A model generated the notes under the pieces. The model was not told the DNA's origin and did no database searches. It worked only from the letters and a program-made list of their open reading frames with translations. This document shows positions 29,404-39,800 of a stretch of 64,000 bases of DNA, piece by piece; the stretch's first letter is position 1, and every line of letters starts with the position of its first letter. Location of the stretch: assembly GCF_019145435.1 (NCBI RefSeq), contig NZ_JAHSTS010000001.1, positions 2,246,001 through 2,310,000 of the forward strand. Reading direction: 5' to 3'. The position numbers and the translations under genes were made by a program. The stretch comes from Pseudomonas ekonensis (GTDB lineage Bacteria; Pseudomonadota; Gammaproteobacteria; Pseudomonadales; Pseudomonadaceae).

Positions 29404-30657
29404 TTAACCGCGTGGGGTCGCAGCAGCCAGTTTCACAACCGAGCCCTGCGCGCCCTTGGCGGGTGCGACTTTGGGCAGGTTGCTGGCTTCCAGCGCTTGT
29501 CGTTGTTGAGCGAGGGCCGCGAGGGTCTGCTCGCTGGCCATCGGAACCACTTCAGGGGAGACCGGCGAACCCGGACGCACCCGTTGCAGCCCCTTGACGA
29601 TGATCGTGTCGTCCTTGTTCAGGCCGTTGCGCACGATGCGCAGGCCTTCGATCTTCGGCCCCAGTTCGACGGGGCGGTAGGCGGTCTTGTTGTCCGCATC
29701 CATCACCAGCACGAACTTCTTGCCCAGGTCTGTGCCGACCGCTTCGTCGTTGATCAGCATGGCGTTGTAGGTGCCGCTGCCGACCAGCTTCAGGCGGGCG
29801 TAGAGGCCTGGGGTGTAGGTGCCGTCGGTGTTGTCGAACACCGCGCGGCCGCGGATGGTGCCGGTCTTGGGGTTGACCTGGTTGTCGACGAAGTTCATCT
29901 GGCCCAGGTGCGGGTTGCCGTCTTCGTTGGACAGGCCCATGTACACCGGCGTGGTGGCGCCGCGCTGGCCCTGGCGGGCGAGCTGGGTGTACTTGAGGAA
30001 CACGCGCTCGTCGGCGTCGAAGTAGGCATAGACCTTGTCGGTGGAGACCACGCTGGTCAGCGCCGTGGTGTCGGCGGTCACCAGGTTGCCGGCGGTGATT
30101 TCGGCACGGCTGACGCGGCCGCTGATCGGAGCGGTGACGCGGGTGAAGCTCAGGTTCAGCTTGGCCAGGTCCAGTTGCGCCTGCAGGGCACCGACGGCGG
30201 CACGGGCTTCCTGGGCGGCGCTGGTGCGCGAGTCGGCCAGTTCAGCGGAAATGGCGTTGCTGGTGCGCAGGCGCTCGCCGCGGACGGCTTCGTTTTCGCT
30301 GCGGGTGGCGTTGGCGCGGGCCTGGGCGACCAGGGCTTCGAGGCGACGCACTTCGGCCTGGAACGGACGCGGGTCGATCTGGAACAGCAAATCGCCTTTC
30401 TTGACCAGCGCGCCTTCGGTGAACGCGACCTCGTCGATCTGGCCGGAGACCCGCGGACGGATTTCAACGGTTTCCGGCGCCTCCAGGCGCCCCGTGAACT
30501 CGTCCCACTCGTTGACCGGCTGCTCCAGCACCTTGGCCACGCTGACCTTGGCGGCCGGCATGTTGGCGGCGGTCTGCGGAGCCTTGCCGCAGGCGCTCAT
30601 CACGAGCACGGCCAGGAGGGCCAAGGGGAAGCGCAAATGTTTGAGTGATTGTTCCAT
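29404..30657 (-). CDS. mexE: RND periplasmic adaptor, MexE-like
   Basis: A 417-residue membrane-fusion lipoprotein. The signal peptide ends in a lipobox at VMSAC (Cys at about residue 23). The lipoyl halves are RPRVSGQIDEVAFTEGALVK and TRVTAPISGRVSRAEITAG, with a coiled coil between. It starts the operon and lies 15 bases upstream of the RND gene. The open frame runs to 30783, but the ATG at 30657 gives the proper signal peptide. MexE-type proteins couple the pump to the channel. Confidence 0.93.
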   Translation of the reverse strand: MEQSLKHLRFPLALLAVLVMSACGKAPQTAANMPAAKVSVAKVLEQPVNEWDEFTGRLEAPETVEIRPRVSGQIDEVAFTEGALVKKGDLLFQIDPRPFQAEVRRLEALVAQARANATRSENEAVRGERLRTSNAISAELADSRTSAAQEARAAVGALQAQLDLAKLNLSFTRVTAPISGRVSRAEITAGNLVTADTTALTSVVSTDKVYAYFDADERVFLKYTQLARQGQRGATTPVYMGLSNEDGNPHLGQMNFVDNQVNPKTGTIRGRAVFDNTDGTYTPGLYARLKLVGSGTYNAMLINDEAVGTDLGKKFVLVMDADNKTAYRPVELGPKIEGLRIVRNGLNKDDTIIVKGLQRVRPGSPVSPEVVPMASEQTLAALAQQRQALEASNLPKVAPAKGAQGSVVKLAAATPRG

Positions 30658-30985
30658 GGATACATCCGCCAAAGTATTGAAGATGGGCGGATGATGATCG
30701 GCAGGGTAATGGCAAACGAATCGAATGGCGCGAAGGTAACTATCATTCGGAATGATATAAGCAGCGCTCAAGCCCTCTAGCATGCGCCTTTCGTTAGGGG
30801 GCTATCAATCGAGCTGGCGACAATTCTGTCTTGCGTCGGGTGCAAAGGTGAAGCCGATGGTTGCCGGGCCGCGAACGGCTTGCCCCGCGCGCGCCCTCGA
30901 ACCGGGCCAGGGCTGAGCGGAACTCCGCCAGCCCTGGCCTGAAGCGCGTCGCGAGGGCAGGTACGACCGGGCGACCTGGACAGGG
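30658..30985. other. Intergenic region upstream of mexE
   Basis: About 330 bases between the PEP-mutase-like gene and mexE, both on the minus strand. It holds the mexE leader and a perfect palindrome at 30741-30757. Toward 30890-30950 it is GC-rich with a GGCCAGGGCTG.../...CAGCCCTGGCC inverted repeat that could form a hairpin after the upstream gene's stop; it lacks a T run. No coding sequence is convincing. Confidence 0.7.
30741..30757 (-). promoter_or_regulatory. Palindromic operator candidate upstream of mexE
   Basis: TATCATT-CGG-AATGATA is a perfect 7-base inverted repeat with a 3-base spacer, 84 bases upstream of the mexE ATG. The inner part fits T-N11-A, the general LysR-type operator. 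MexEF-OprN operons are controlled by the LysR protein MexT in P. aeruginosa. No regulator gene lies next to this operon, so a distant LysR protein would have to act here. Confidence 0.45.
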
Positions 30986-31795
30986 TCACTCCGCCCGTGG
31001 GGCCATCAGCGAATTCAGCTCGCCATAGGTGTGGGCCTTCAAGGCCTGGGTATCCAGATGCCCGTGCTCCAGGAAGCTGCGGGCCAATCCGCCCATGGCG
31101 CCATACAGGAACTCGGCGATGGCCGAGCCTGCGCTCAGGCGCCTGACGCCGAGGCGTTGCAGCTCATCGGGAGCGGCCAGGCCTGCGCGCCACAGCAGGT
31201 TGACCGGCAACCTCGATTCCCGGCACACCGCAGCGATTTCATGGGGTTCGACCACGCCGGCGGCGAACAGCCCGTCCGCACCTGCGTTGGCATACTGCGC
31301 GGCACGCTTGAGAAGTTCTTCCAGGCGCTGCTCGGCGGGCAGCAGGTTCTTGAGGTAGACGTCGCAGCGCACGTTCACGAACAGGTTGACTCCGTGCCGT
31401 TCGGCGACCTTCCTGGCGGCGTCGACCTTGCGGATGAGCAGGTCGGGGGAGCCCACGCCGTCTTCGATGTTGACCCCGACTGCACCTGCGGCGATGACGG
31501 CGTCGATGACGTTGGCGACCTGTGCGGGATCGTCCGAATAGCCCCCTTCGATGTCCACGGTCAGGGGAACGCTGAGCACCCGGGTCATCGAGGCGATGGT
31601 GGAGCGCAGCAGCTCCAGCGGAAGCTTGTTGCCGTCCTGATAGCCATGGTTCCAGGCCATCGCCGCGCTGCTGGTGGCCACGGCTTTGCTGCCCAGGCGC
31701 TCGACGAGGCGCGCGCCGCCGGCATCGCCCACGTTGGCGAGCATCAGCAACCCTTGCCGATGAAGATCATGAAAAACGGTATCCAGTGCTGCCAT
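30986..31795 (-). CDS. Isocitrate lyase/PEP mutase-family enzyme
   Basis: A 269-residue TIM-barrel protein of the isocitrate lyase/phosphoenolpyruvate mutase superfamily. Metal-binding acidic segments are evident (TVDIEGGYSDDP, GVNIEDG) as well as NVRCDVYL. The classic KKCGH motif of isocitrate lyase is absent and the protein is short, so it is closer to the oxaloacetate decarboxylase, methylisocitrate lyase or PEP mutase branches; the reaction is not predictable. The ATG at 31795 follows AGGAG; an upstream in-frame start at 31927 is less likely. It lies downstream of the Lrp-type gene on the same strand. Confidence 0.8.
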   Translation of the reverse strand: MAALDTVFHDLHRQGLLMLANVGDAGGARLVERLGSKAVATSSAAMAWNHGYQDGNKLPLELLRSTIASMTRVLSVPLTVDIEGGYSDDPAQVANVIDAVIAAGAVGVNIEDGVGSPDLLIRKVDAARKVAERHGVNLFVNVRCDVYLKNLLPAEQRLEELLKRAAQYANAGADGLFAAGVVEPHEIAAVCRESRLPVNLLWRAGLAAPDELQRLGVRRLSAGSAIAEFLYGAMGGLARSFLEHGHLDTQALKAHTYGELNSLMAPRAE

Positions 31796-31974
31796 GAAAT
31801 CCTGCTCCTTTGAACATCCTGTTGATGGATCACTGCCAAGGTCAAACCGCGACCGTGCGTTCGCGGCATCGGAAGATGCACTGTAGCCAATCGTTACGGG
31901 ATTCGCCCGCGCCTGGGTCGTCGCCATGGCGGTAGCCTGGGCGTGTATGCGTTCGTGGCAATGGCGTGTGCAAG

Positions 31975-32460
31975 TTATGTACGTGCCGATAAAGGCAACA
32001 ACCGGGAATCATAGACTTCCCGAAGTGTGATGGAAGTCTTGATTTGAGTAATGCAGGGAATCTTGCGAAGTGTCTTTTCAATGAACTCGGTGTACAGGGA
32101 AATACTTTTGCAGACGATCTTTATCAAGAAGTCATAGTCCCCTGTCACATTGTAAAGAGCGACGACTTCCGGGCAGGAAGTAATCTTTTCTTCCAGTTTT
32201 CGGGTGACGTCTTCGGTATGTGAATCGACGGAGAGATGAACGAAGGCGGTGACTTCGAAGCCCAGGGCCTCTTTGTTCAGGATGGCCTGGTAGCCCTGGA
32301 TGAAGCCTTCTTCCTCAAGGCGCTTGAGCCTGCGCCAGCAAGGCGTTTCACTCATGGAAAGAACTTCCGCGAGTTTTGAAGTGGTCGTCAGGCAGTCGGT
32401 CTGCATGATGTTCAGGATCTTCAGATCGATCGCATCGAGCACCGTAGAGTTCTTTTTCAA
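31975..32460 (-). CDS. Lrp/AsnC-family transcriptional regulator
   Basis: A 161-residue regulator. The N-terminal helix-turn-helix is LDAIDLKILNIMQ...LAEVLSMSETPCWRRLKRLE, followed by the ligand-binding RAM domain (VVALYNVTGDYDFLIKIV). Such proteins usually sense amino acids. The chosen start is a TTG at 32460 with AAAGGA seven bases upstream; a GTG at 32442 is also possible. It lies between the end of the lipopeptide-like operon and the PEP-mutase-like gene, on the same strand. It could regulate either, or itself; the sequence does not decide. Confidence 0.87.
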   Translation of the reverse strand: MKKNSTVLDAIDLKILNIMQTDCLTTTSKLAEVLSMSETPCWRRLKRLEEEGFIQGYQAILNKEALGFEVTAFVHLSVDSHTEDVTRKLEEKITSCPEVVALYNVTGDYDFLIKIVCKSISLYTEFIEKTLRKIPCITQIKTSITLREVYDSRLLPLSART

Positions 32461-32685
32461 ATCAGAGTCCTTTCTGGCGTGCCATGAGCAAGTGCAGTCC
32501 TTATAACTTTGCCATGGTGCCAGCAACGGATAGGGTGCGCAACATTTTGAAATGAGCACGGGCCATCCTCCCGTGGCTTATATTGAATGTCACGGGATGG
32601 TTACATATAGCGCCAGAACAACCGGTCAACTAATGAGCTGTTTGGATAGGGCGTCCTTTAATGGCCGGTCGGTCAGCGTCGTGTG

Positions 32686-33969
32686 TCAGGCCTCCGCGCC
32701 TTGGGTCTGCAGGTCATCGCCCCGCGATCCTGCGCGCTGGCGGCTGGCGGCGCGGGCCAGGAGGGGCGTGGCGATGCCGGCCAGCGCAAACACGAGCCCC
32801 AGGCCGATCCATCCGGCGGCCCCGCGCTCCACCACGGCGATCGGCAAGATCGCGGGGAAGACCACGGTCATCAGGTTCGCCCCCAAGGCATACACGCTCA
32901 GGTAGTAGGCCCGGTTCTCGGCCGGCGCCAGGTAATAGGAGATCCCCCAGGCGCCCGCGCATTGCCACAGTTCGCCGAAGGTCATCACCACACAACCCAA
33001 CAGCAGGATGCCCGCCGCGAGGTAGGGCGACTGGTCGGCCGTGGTCATGGCCACCATGGCGCAAGAGAGCGCCAGGGTAATCCCGGCGTAAAGGTGCTTG
33101 CGCGCGGCATGCACCACTTCGTTGCCGCGTTTGCTGAACGCCAGTTGCAGGGTGATGGCCATGATGCCGTTGACCACCAGGATGAGGCCGATCAGGGCCT
33201 TGGGCGCCTGGGTCTTGGTCAGCAGCCACAGAGGCACGGCGATGGTCATCACAGCCTGGTGCAGCGAAAGGATGCCGTTGCACAGCGACAGCGAGAGGAA
33301 GTTGAGGTTCTTCAGCGGATGCGCAGCGACGGCCGCCGGCGCGCTCTCGACCTGTTCCCGGGCAGCAGCCTGAGGCAATTTGGCCACCACGAGGAGCACG
33401 GCCGAGATGAGGAACGCCAGGGCATTGGCGATCAGCAGGCCGATCACGGCGTTGGGGCTGCTGGCGACGCCGACGACGATGGCGAACACGCCTGCGGCGA
33501 GCATGTAGGCGACGTTCCTGACGATGGCCACCTTGGACATGGTCTTGACGTAGGCATCGGACTTGACCGCCGCCCCCACCAGGGTCTGGATGATCGGCCA
33601 CACCGCCTGTTCCACGCAGCCGATGAAGCAGGCGATGAGCAGGAACGCGTAGAAATCGTTGACGAACGGGTAGATCAGGAAGCCCAGCATGCGCCAGACC
33701 TGCAGCACCGCCAGCACCCGGGCAGCGCCGAGGCGGTCGGCGATCCGGCCGATGGGCACCGTGCAGACGAGCCCGCAAAGCCCCGCCAGGGCCAGGCCGA
33801 TGCCCACCTGGACGCTGCTCAGGCCGACCACCTGGGTATAGAAGAACGTGGCGCCTGCGAGGAAGAGGCCGCGCCCGGAAGCATCGACGAAGGCAATGAG
33901 CAACAGCAGCAGAGAGGCACGCTCGTGCGAGACCGGTGCCTTGTTGGAGAAGCGACTGCGTACAGACAT
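32686..33969 (-). CDS. MFS transporter, last gene of the NRPS operon
   Basis: A 427-residue major facilitator protein with about twelve hydrophobic segments. The loop between helices 2 and 3 carries GRIADRLGAARVLAV, a form of the family's conserved motif. It lies 101 bases downstream of the MbtH-like gene on the same strand. By position it is the probable exporter of the acyl peptide, in place of the MacAB-type exporters often linked to Pseudomonas lipopeptides. The substrate is inference. Confidence 0.87.
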   Translation of the reverse strand: MSVRSRFSNKAPVSHERASLLLLLIAFVDASGRGLFLAGATFFYTQVVGLSSVQVGIGLALAGLCGLVCTVPIGRIADRLGAARVLAVLQVWRMLGFLIYPFVNDFYAFLLIACFIGCVEQAVWPIIQTLVGAAVKSDAYVKTMSKVAIVRNVAYMLAAGVFAIVVGVASSPNAVIGLLIANALAFLISAVLLVVAKLPQAAAREQVESAPAAVAAHPLKNLNFLSLSLCNGILSLHQAVMTIAVPLWLLTKTQAPKALIGLILVVNGIMAITLQLAFSKRGNEVVHAARKHLYAGITLALSCAMVAMTTADQSPYLAAGILLLGCVVMTFGELWQCAGAWGISYYLAPAENRAYYLSVYALGANLMTVVFPAILPIAVVERGAAGWIGLGLVFALAGIATPLLARAASRQRAGSRGDDLQTQGAEA

Positions 33970-34070
33970 CAGGCTATTCCTTTAGAGAGAGAAGCAGCGC
34001 CTGCCGGTGGCTCGGGCCCGCCCGGACGACGCGCAAGGCGCCGCCCGGGTGACCCGAGCCTTGTCCGGCA

Positions 34071-34277
34071 CTAGGCTTGCAGGCGCTGGCGCAGGCTGAG
34101 CGGGCGCATGTCGGTCCAGGTCTCCTTGATGTAGGCCAGGCACTGCGTGCGGTTGCCCTGTTGCCCTGTCGCGTGCCAGCCGCCGGGCAGGGGGCGCTCG
34201 GCCGCCCAGAGGGAGTATTGCTCTTCGTCGTTGATCACGACGAGATAGAGGCCGGTGTCTTGTTCTTCGGTGGTCAT
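34071..34277 (-). CDS. MbtH-like protein
   Basis: A 68-residue protein with the family hallmarks: YLVVINDEEQYSLW, the Trp in PLPGGWHATG, and the C-terminal YIKETWTDMRPLSLR. MbtH-like proteins bind adenylation domains and are needed for folding or activity of many of them. It lies inside the operon, 55 bases after the methyltransferase fusion, and is likely to serve one or more of the four adenylation domains encoded upstream. Confidence 0.97.
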   Translation of the reverse strand: MTTEEQDTGLYLVVINDEEQYSLWAAERPLPGGWHATGQQGNRTQCLAYIKETWTDMRPLSLRQRLQA

Positions 34278-34332
34278 GGTTGAACGTCCTGAAAATGTTG
34301 AAAGCTAGCGTTTTTCCGATTGGCCGGGCGGC

Positions 34333-36846
34333 TTAGGTCTTGCGGATGATCAACATGTACATCTGGCCGTGCAGGCTCGGGAATTTGGCCTTCAGCGCAA
34401 GATCCATGTCCAGCAGGTTGCGGATCCTGGCGGGCCCGTCCTGCTGCAGGTCGAGCTCGTAGCCCAGCGATTCGGGGAGCAGGCCCAGCGGACGGATTTC
34501 CTCGACCGCGAAGCCCTGCGCCCGGGCGATCTCACTGGCCTCGCCACGGCTGATGGCGTTCTGTCGCATCAGTTCCTTCTGCTCGTGGGAGTAGATCGAA
34601 AGGTAGGTCAGGTGCGGGCACTCGATGTCCCAGGTCGAGATCACGCAGAACCCGCCCGGCACCAGGCAGCGATGGATTTCCGACATGACCCTGGAGAAGT
34701 CTTGCCTTGGGAAGTGCGCCGCCGTGCCCATCATGCAGGTGATGAGGTCGAACTGAGTGCTTTCGAACGGCAGCGCCCTGGCGTCGCCCTGGTGGAAGTC
34801 CGGATTGAGCGCGCCGCCGGTCTTCTGCCGGGCATACTCGACCGCCCTGGGTTCCAGGTCGACGCCAAAGGCCTGGATGCCTTGCCGGGCCAGCAAGGTC
34901 GGGTAGCGGCCGGTCGCGGCACCGATGTCCAGGCTCCTGCGGAACGGGCCGTAATGCTTGAGGCAATCGAGCATGTTGACCAGCTCGAGGGATTTCTTGG
35001 CTTCGTCCTCGGGCACGGAGCAGTCGTAGCGCATGTAGGCCGCCACGTCGTAGTCCAGTGCGGCATCGGCGGCCTTGTCGGCCTTGTCCAGCGCGAATTC
35101 GGCGATCACCGAGAGCAGCCGTCCGCGCTGTTCGGCAACGCCCGCCAGTTGGGTGGCCCGTGCGGTCCCTGGGGTAAAGCCGCGTTGCGCGGCGGGGTCG
35201 AGCAGTTCCAGGATCAGGCTGGCGTACCAGTCCTTGTCGTCGCTTGGGCGCAGGCCGTCAGGTTGCGCGCCCTGGCGGCGCAGGTGCTGCAGCCGGGCGT
35301 CGGCGTCGAGGTAGTCGGGGCTGAGGGTAAACACCACTTCGTAGTATTTCTGGGCCTCGGCGAAGGATCCCTGCTCCTGATGGATGCGCCCCAATGTGTA
35401 GAGGGTTTTCTTGGCTTCTTCGCTGACGGTCAGTTCGCGGGCGCGGCGGAAGGCCGATTTCGCGGCGAAATGATGGCCGGCCATGAGGAAGCTCTCGCCG
35501 GCCAGGGTGAAGCTCTTGAGCTTCATCCGGTCATCCTGGCCCGCCCAGGTGAAGTGCCGCGCCGCCAGATGCCACTCCTGACGCTTCTGGTAGGCCTGCG
35601 CCAACAGGAAATGGCTGGTGCAGTGGCCGGGGAACAGGCGGACATCCTCGGCCAGCAGTTTGATCGCCAGCGCCTCCCGGTCGGCCTGGCTCAGTCGCAG
35701 CGATCCGCCGTTCAACCAGTCCACGGCATATTCGATCAGCCCCGTCTGCCCGAGCTGGGCGAGCAGCGCCTCGGCCGCGTCGCGCTGTTCGGCCTCGTCG
35801 GCCAGCTGTTCTGCGTTCATCTGCAGCAGGTCGATGTGCTGGTTGAAGCTGTCGTGGGCATGGTTGACCAGCAGCTTGACCGTGCCGTCGGTGCAGCCTG
35901 AAACGACGAACGAGCCGTCTTGCGAAATGCCGGCGGCCCAGACCTCACCGCCGGCCCGGCAGGCCCAGAGCGGTTTGCCTTGGCGATTGAGCAGGCGAAG
36001 GGTGCCGTCGGGCGAACCGATGACGGCCGTGCCGCCCGCAGAGACCGCGACGCTGGAGATGCCTGGTGCGGCCACCACGGCGGTGGCTTCGCATTGCCGC
36101 AGGCCGTCGCCTTCAAGCAGCAGGGCCGAGCCGTCTTCCAGGGCGACGATGCCCGCAAGGCCGGTGTGGGACACCGCGCATTTGACCGCCGTGCACGGCA
36201 GCTCGTGCAGCGCCACGATCCCGGCGTCCTGATCCAGCACGCTGAGCAGGCGCTCCCGGATCTTCAGCAGGCTGGCGCTGTGGCTCGAAGCCGCCGACGA
36301 AGCGGCCGGCTCAAGATGGCGGGCCTCGGCCTGCCGGAGCTCGTAGCCGCTGGCGCTGCGGGTGACGATGTGTTGTGTCTGGTCTTGGCAGAGGACGACC
36401 AGTCGTTCGCCGTCGGCCGAAAGGCTGATGTCGTAGGGCGCCGACGCCAGGGGGACGCTGAACAGCGCTTGGCCGTCGGCATCGAAGACGCTGACCGTAC
36501 CGCTGCCGTCTGACGCCCTTTGCGTACCCGCCGCGACGCAAGGCGTGGCGCTGATCGCCACGCACGTGAGTTCATCCGCGAAATGCTGCGACCAGCACGG
36601 TCGGCAATCGCGGGTCAGCACCGTGAGGGTGCGGTTGCGGCAAGCGACGGCAAGCAACGCGGCATCCGCCGTGAGGCAGAGGCCGGTGACGGGCGCGCCG
36701 AAGTTGCGGCTCCAGAGCTCGCTGTGAGGCGCCTCCATGAACAGGCCGCCCGAATGGGCCGGGTTTGCACGCAGGTCGCAAGGCTGCTGTGGCTCGGCTG
36801 CTTTTGCCTGGAGATAGGCATCATTGTTGAAGTTGGTCATGGACAC
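34333..36846 (-). CDS. Beta-propeller/TPR/SAM-methyltransferase fusion in the NRPS operon
   Basis: An 837-residue protein with three parts. Residues about 45-330 look like a WD40 or PQQ-like beta-propeller, with repeated units such as VTGLCLTADAALLAVAC, PYDISLSADGERLVVLC and VWAAGISQDGSFVVSGCTDG. Residues about 400-560 are helical, with TPR-like pairs (LYTLGRIHQEQGSFAEAQKY). Residues about 590-837 are a class I methyltransferase: motif I LDIGAATGRYPTLLA near residue 640, FDLITCMMGTAAHF, and LVPGGFCVIS. It is encoded 30 bases after the large synthetase and should modify the peptide or its precursor by O- or N-methylation. What the propeller binds is unknown, and I do not recall this fusion in a characterised NRPS pathway. 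Confidence 0.8.
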   Translation of the reverse strand: MSMTNFNNDAYLQAKAAEPQQPCDLRANPAHSGGLFMEAPHSELWSRNFGAPVTGLCLTADAALLAVACRNRTLTVLTRDCRPCWSQHFADELTCVAISATPCVAAGTQRASDGSGTVSVFDADGQALFSVPLASAPYDISLSADGERLVVLCQDQTQHIVTRSASGYELRQAEARHLEPAASSAASSHSASLLKIRERLLSVLDQDAGIVALHELPCTAVKCAVSHTGLAGIVALEDGSALLLEGDGLRQCEATAVVAAPGISSVAVSAGGTAVIGSPDGTLRLLNRQGKPLWACRAGGEVWAAGISQDGSFVVSGCTDGTVKLLVNHAHDSFNQHIDLLQMNAEQLADEAEQRDAAEALLAQLGQTGLIEYAVDWLNGGSLRLSQADREALAIKLLAEDVRLFPGHCTSHFLLAQAYQKRQEWHLAARHFTWAGQDDRMKLKSFTLAGESFLMAGHHFAAKSAFRRARELTVSEEAKKTLYTLGRIHQEQGSFAEAQKYYEVVFTLSPDYLDADARLQHLRRQGAQPDGLRPSDDKDWYASLILELLDPAAQRGFTPGTARATQLAGVAEQRGRLLSVIAEFALDKADKAADAALDYDVAAYMRYDCSVPEDEAKKSLELVNMLDCLKHYGPFRRSLDIGAATGRYPTLLARQGIQAFGVDLEPRAVEYARQKTGGALNPDFHQGDARALPFESTQFDLITCMMGTAAHFPRQDFSRVMSEIHRCLVPGGFCVISTWDIECPHLTYLSIYSHEQKELMRQNAISRGEASEIARAQGFAVEEIRPLGLLPESLGYELDLQQDGPARIRNLLDMDLALKAKFPSLHGQMYMLIIRKT

Positions 36847-36876
36847 TCCTTATCGAACCGATCTTGATCATTTTTT

Positions 36877-39800
36877 TTATCCGAGCAGCTTGTAGATGCA
36901 GGGGGTGGCGGCCTCGAGAATGCTGTAGTGGTCGGCCTGCAGCGCCTGACCGGCGAACGACTGTCCGCACCATCGGCGCCAATGCGCCTCGCTGGCCGCG
37001 TTGTCCTGGGTGTGCAGAAGGCTCACGGGGCTGTTGACCCCGTTCCGGGGGGCATAGGCGCTCAGCGCCTGTTGGTTGGCCGCGAAGACCGCCAGGCGAC
37101 GCTCCAGCTGGGCGTCGTCCAGGCTGTCCGGGATCAGGCCGGTGCGGCGGGCCGCCGCGACGGTCGCCGCGTCCCGGTCCGGTTGCGCCATGAGCTGGCT
37201 CAGGCGCTCGGCCGAGAAGGGCAGGTCCACCGACAGCGAACGGGCCAGATCCACCAGGTAGGCGCCCAGCGGCCACGCCAGGGTCGGCGACGCCAGGCCT
37301 GGGGCAGGCGCGTCGATCAGCAGCAGCCGGCGCACGGGCTGGTCGTGCGTTTCGAGCTGGCGAGCCATTTCGAAGGCGATCACACCGCCCATCGACCAAC
37401 CGCCCAGGTAGTACGGCCCGGTCGGCTGCACCCGGCGCATCTGTTCGATGTAGGCCGCGGCCAGCGCCTCGATGCTGTCGCCGGGCGAGGTGCCTTCTTC
37501 GAGCCCGGCGGACTGGAACGCATGCACGTTGAAGTCGTCGGGCAACAGGTGCGCCAGCCGGACGTAGGGCGACACGGTTCCGCCCACGGCATGCACCAGG
37601 AACAGGTGCTTGCTCCCGCCCTCCCTGAGCTGCATGCGAGTCGAGCTGCGTTCGGCATCGCCCTGGCTGATCTTGCGGACAAAGGCCCCCAGGTCCGCCG
37701 ACTCGAACACCTGGCGCACCTCGGCGGCGAGGCCGAGTTCCCGGTTGACCTGGTCGACCATCTTCATGGCCAGCAGCGAATGGCCGCCTTTCTCGAAGAA
37801 GTTGTCGTTCAGGCCGATCGCGTCGAGCTTGAGGGTCGATTTCCAGATGTGCGCCACGCTCTTTTCAAGTGCCGTGGCCGGCGCCTGCGTCGCCGGATCG
37901 CTCTGCCGGGGCGTGCCCGCCAGGGCGGACAGCGCTTGCCGGTCGACCTTGCCGTTGTGCAGCAGCGGCAGTCGCTCAAGAAAGCTGAAGCTCATGTCCG
38001 CCATGTGGCCAGGCAGGGAGCGCGACAGGAAGTCCCGCAGTTCGGCGGCGCTCGGCTGCGCGCCGGCGACGCACACCAGGTGAGCGGTGAGGCCGCAAAC
38101 GTCGCCAGCGTGGGTTTGCACGCCGACCACGGCCTGGCTGACGAGCGGGTGCGCGCACAGCTGCATTTCGATTTCGCCCAGCTCGATCCGCATGCCGCGC
38201 AGTTTGATCTGCTGGTCGTTGCGGCCGAGGTATTCGATATCGCCGCTGGCGAGGTAACGGGCCTTGTCGCCGGTCAGGTACATGCGGCTGCCCGGTGCGC
38301 CGTAAGGGTCGGGAATGAATCGTTCAGCGGTCAGTTCCGGCCGGTTGAGGTAGCCGCGCGAGAGCTGCACGCCGGCGATGTACAGGTCGCCGGTCACGCC
38401 GACGGGCACCGGTTGCAGACGGGCATCGAGCAGGTAGGTGCGGGTATTGGCCACAGGCCGGCCGATCGGCACGGCATGGCGGCTTTCGTCGGGGCTGCAT
38501 GGCCAGAAGGTGACGTCGATCGCTGCCTCGGTCGGCCCGTACAGGTTGTGCAGCGCGGTCGCCGCAAAGCGCGCGAAGAAGTCATTCTGCACCGCCGTGG
38601 ACAAGGCCTCGCCACTGCTGAAGACCCTTCGCAGCGAGCGGCAATGGCCGGCCTGGGTATACGCGATGTAGGCACTGAGCATCGAAGGCACGAAGTGCGC
38701 CGTGGTCACCCCATGCCGTTCGATGAACGCTTCGAGGTAGCGTGGATCCTTGTGCCCGTCGGGGCGGGCCACCAGCAGTCGGGCACCGACGCTCAGCGGC
38801 CAGAAGAATTCCCAGACCGAGACATCGAACGAGAACGGCGTCTTTTGCAGAACCTTGTCCGCAGCGTCCAGCGGGTACTGGGCCTGCATCCACTGAATGC
38901 GGTTGATGATCGCCTGATGGGTGTTCAGCGAGCCTTTCGGCTTGCCGGTGGAGCCGGAGGTATAGATGCAGTAGGCCAGGCCCAGCGGATCGACCGTTCG
39001 TTGCGGATTGCTGCGCGGCAGGTCGGCCAGGTGCGCGGCGTCTGCGTCCAGGCACACATGCCGGTAGGCACGCAGCGGCGCGCACGCCTGCAAGGCCTGC
39101 TGGGTCAGGACCATCACCGGCGCCGCATCGGCCAGCATGTAGGCGACCCGCTCGTCGGGGTAGTCCGGTTCGACCGGCACGTAGGCGGCGCCGGCCTTGA
39201 GGATGCCCAGCAAGCCGATGGTCATTTCCAGGCTTCTGTGGGCATGCACCGCGACCAGGTCATCGTTTTTCACGCCCTGGTCGATCAGGTAGCGGGCCAG
39301 CTGGTTGGCCCGCTCGTTGAGCTGCCGGTAGCTGAGCGACCGGGTTTCGAAGGTGAGCGCAATTGCATCGGGCGTGCGCTCGACCTGGCGCTCGAACAAC
39401 TGATGCAACGCGGCCACGGGCTCGTAACGCACTTCGGTGGCGTTCCACTGCACGAGCGTCTCGTGCCTTTGCGCCGCAGACAGCAACGGGAAATCGGCGA
39501 TCGCCTGTCCCGGATCGTCCACCGCCGCGCCGGCCAGGTTGATCAAATGGCTGGCCATGCGTTTCACGGTCGCGGCGTCGAAGAGGTCGCGGTTGTATTC
39601 CCAGCGCATCTGGTAGCCCTGATCCGATGGCGTCAGTTCCAGGCTCAGGTCGAACTTGGCGGTCGTCGTCCCGATGTCGAACGGTGCGACGTCCACGCCG
39701 GGCAATTGCAGGGCCTGCGGGACGGTGTTCTGCAGCACGAACAGCACCTGGAACAACGGCGGGCGGCTCATGTCCCGAGGCAGCTCCAGGGCCTCGACGA

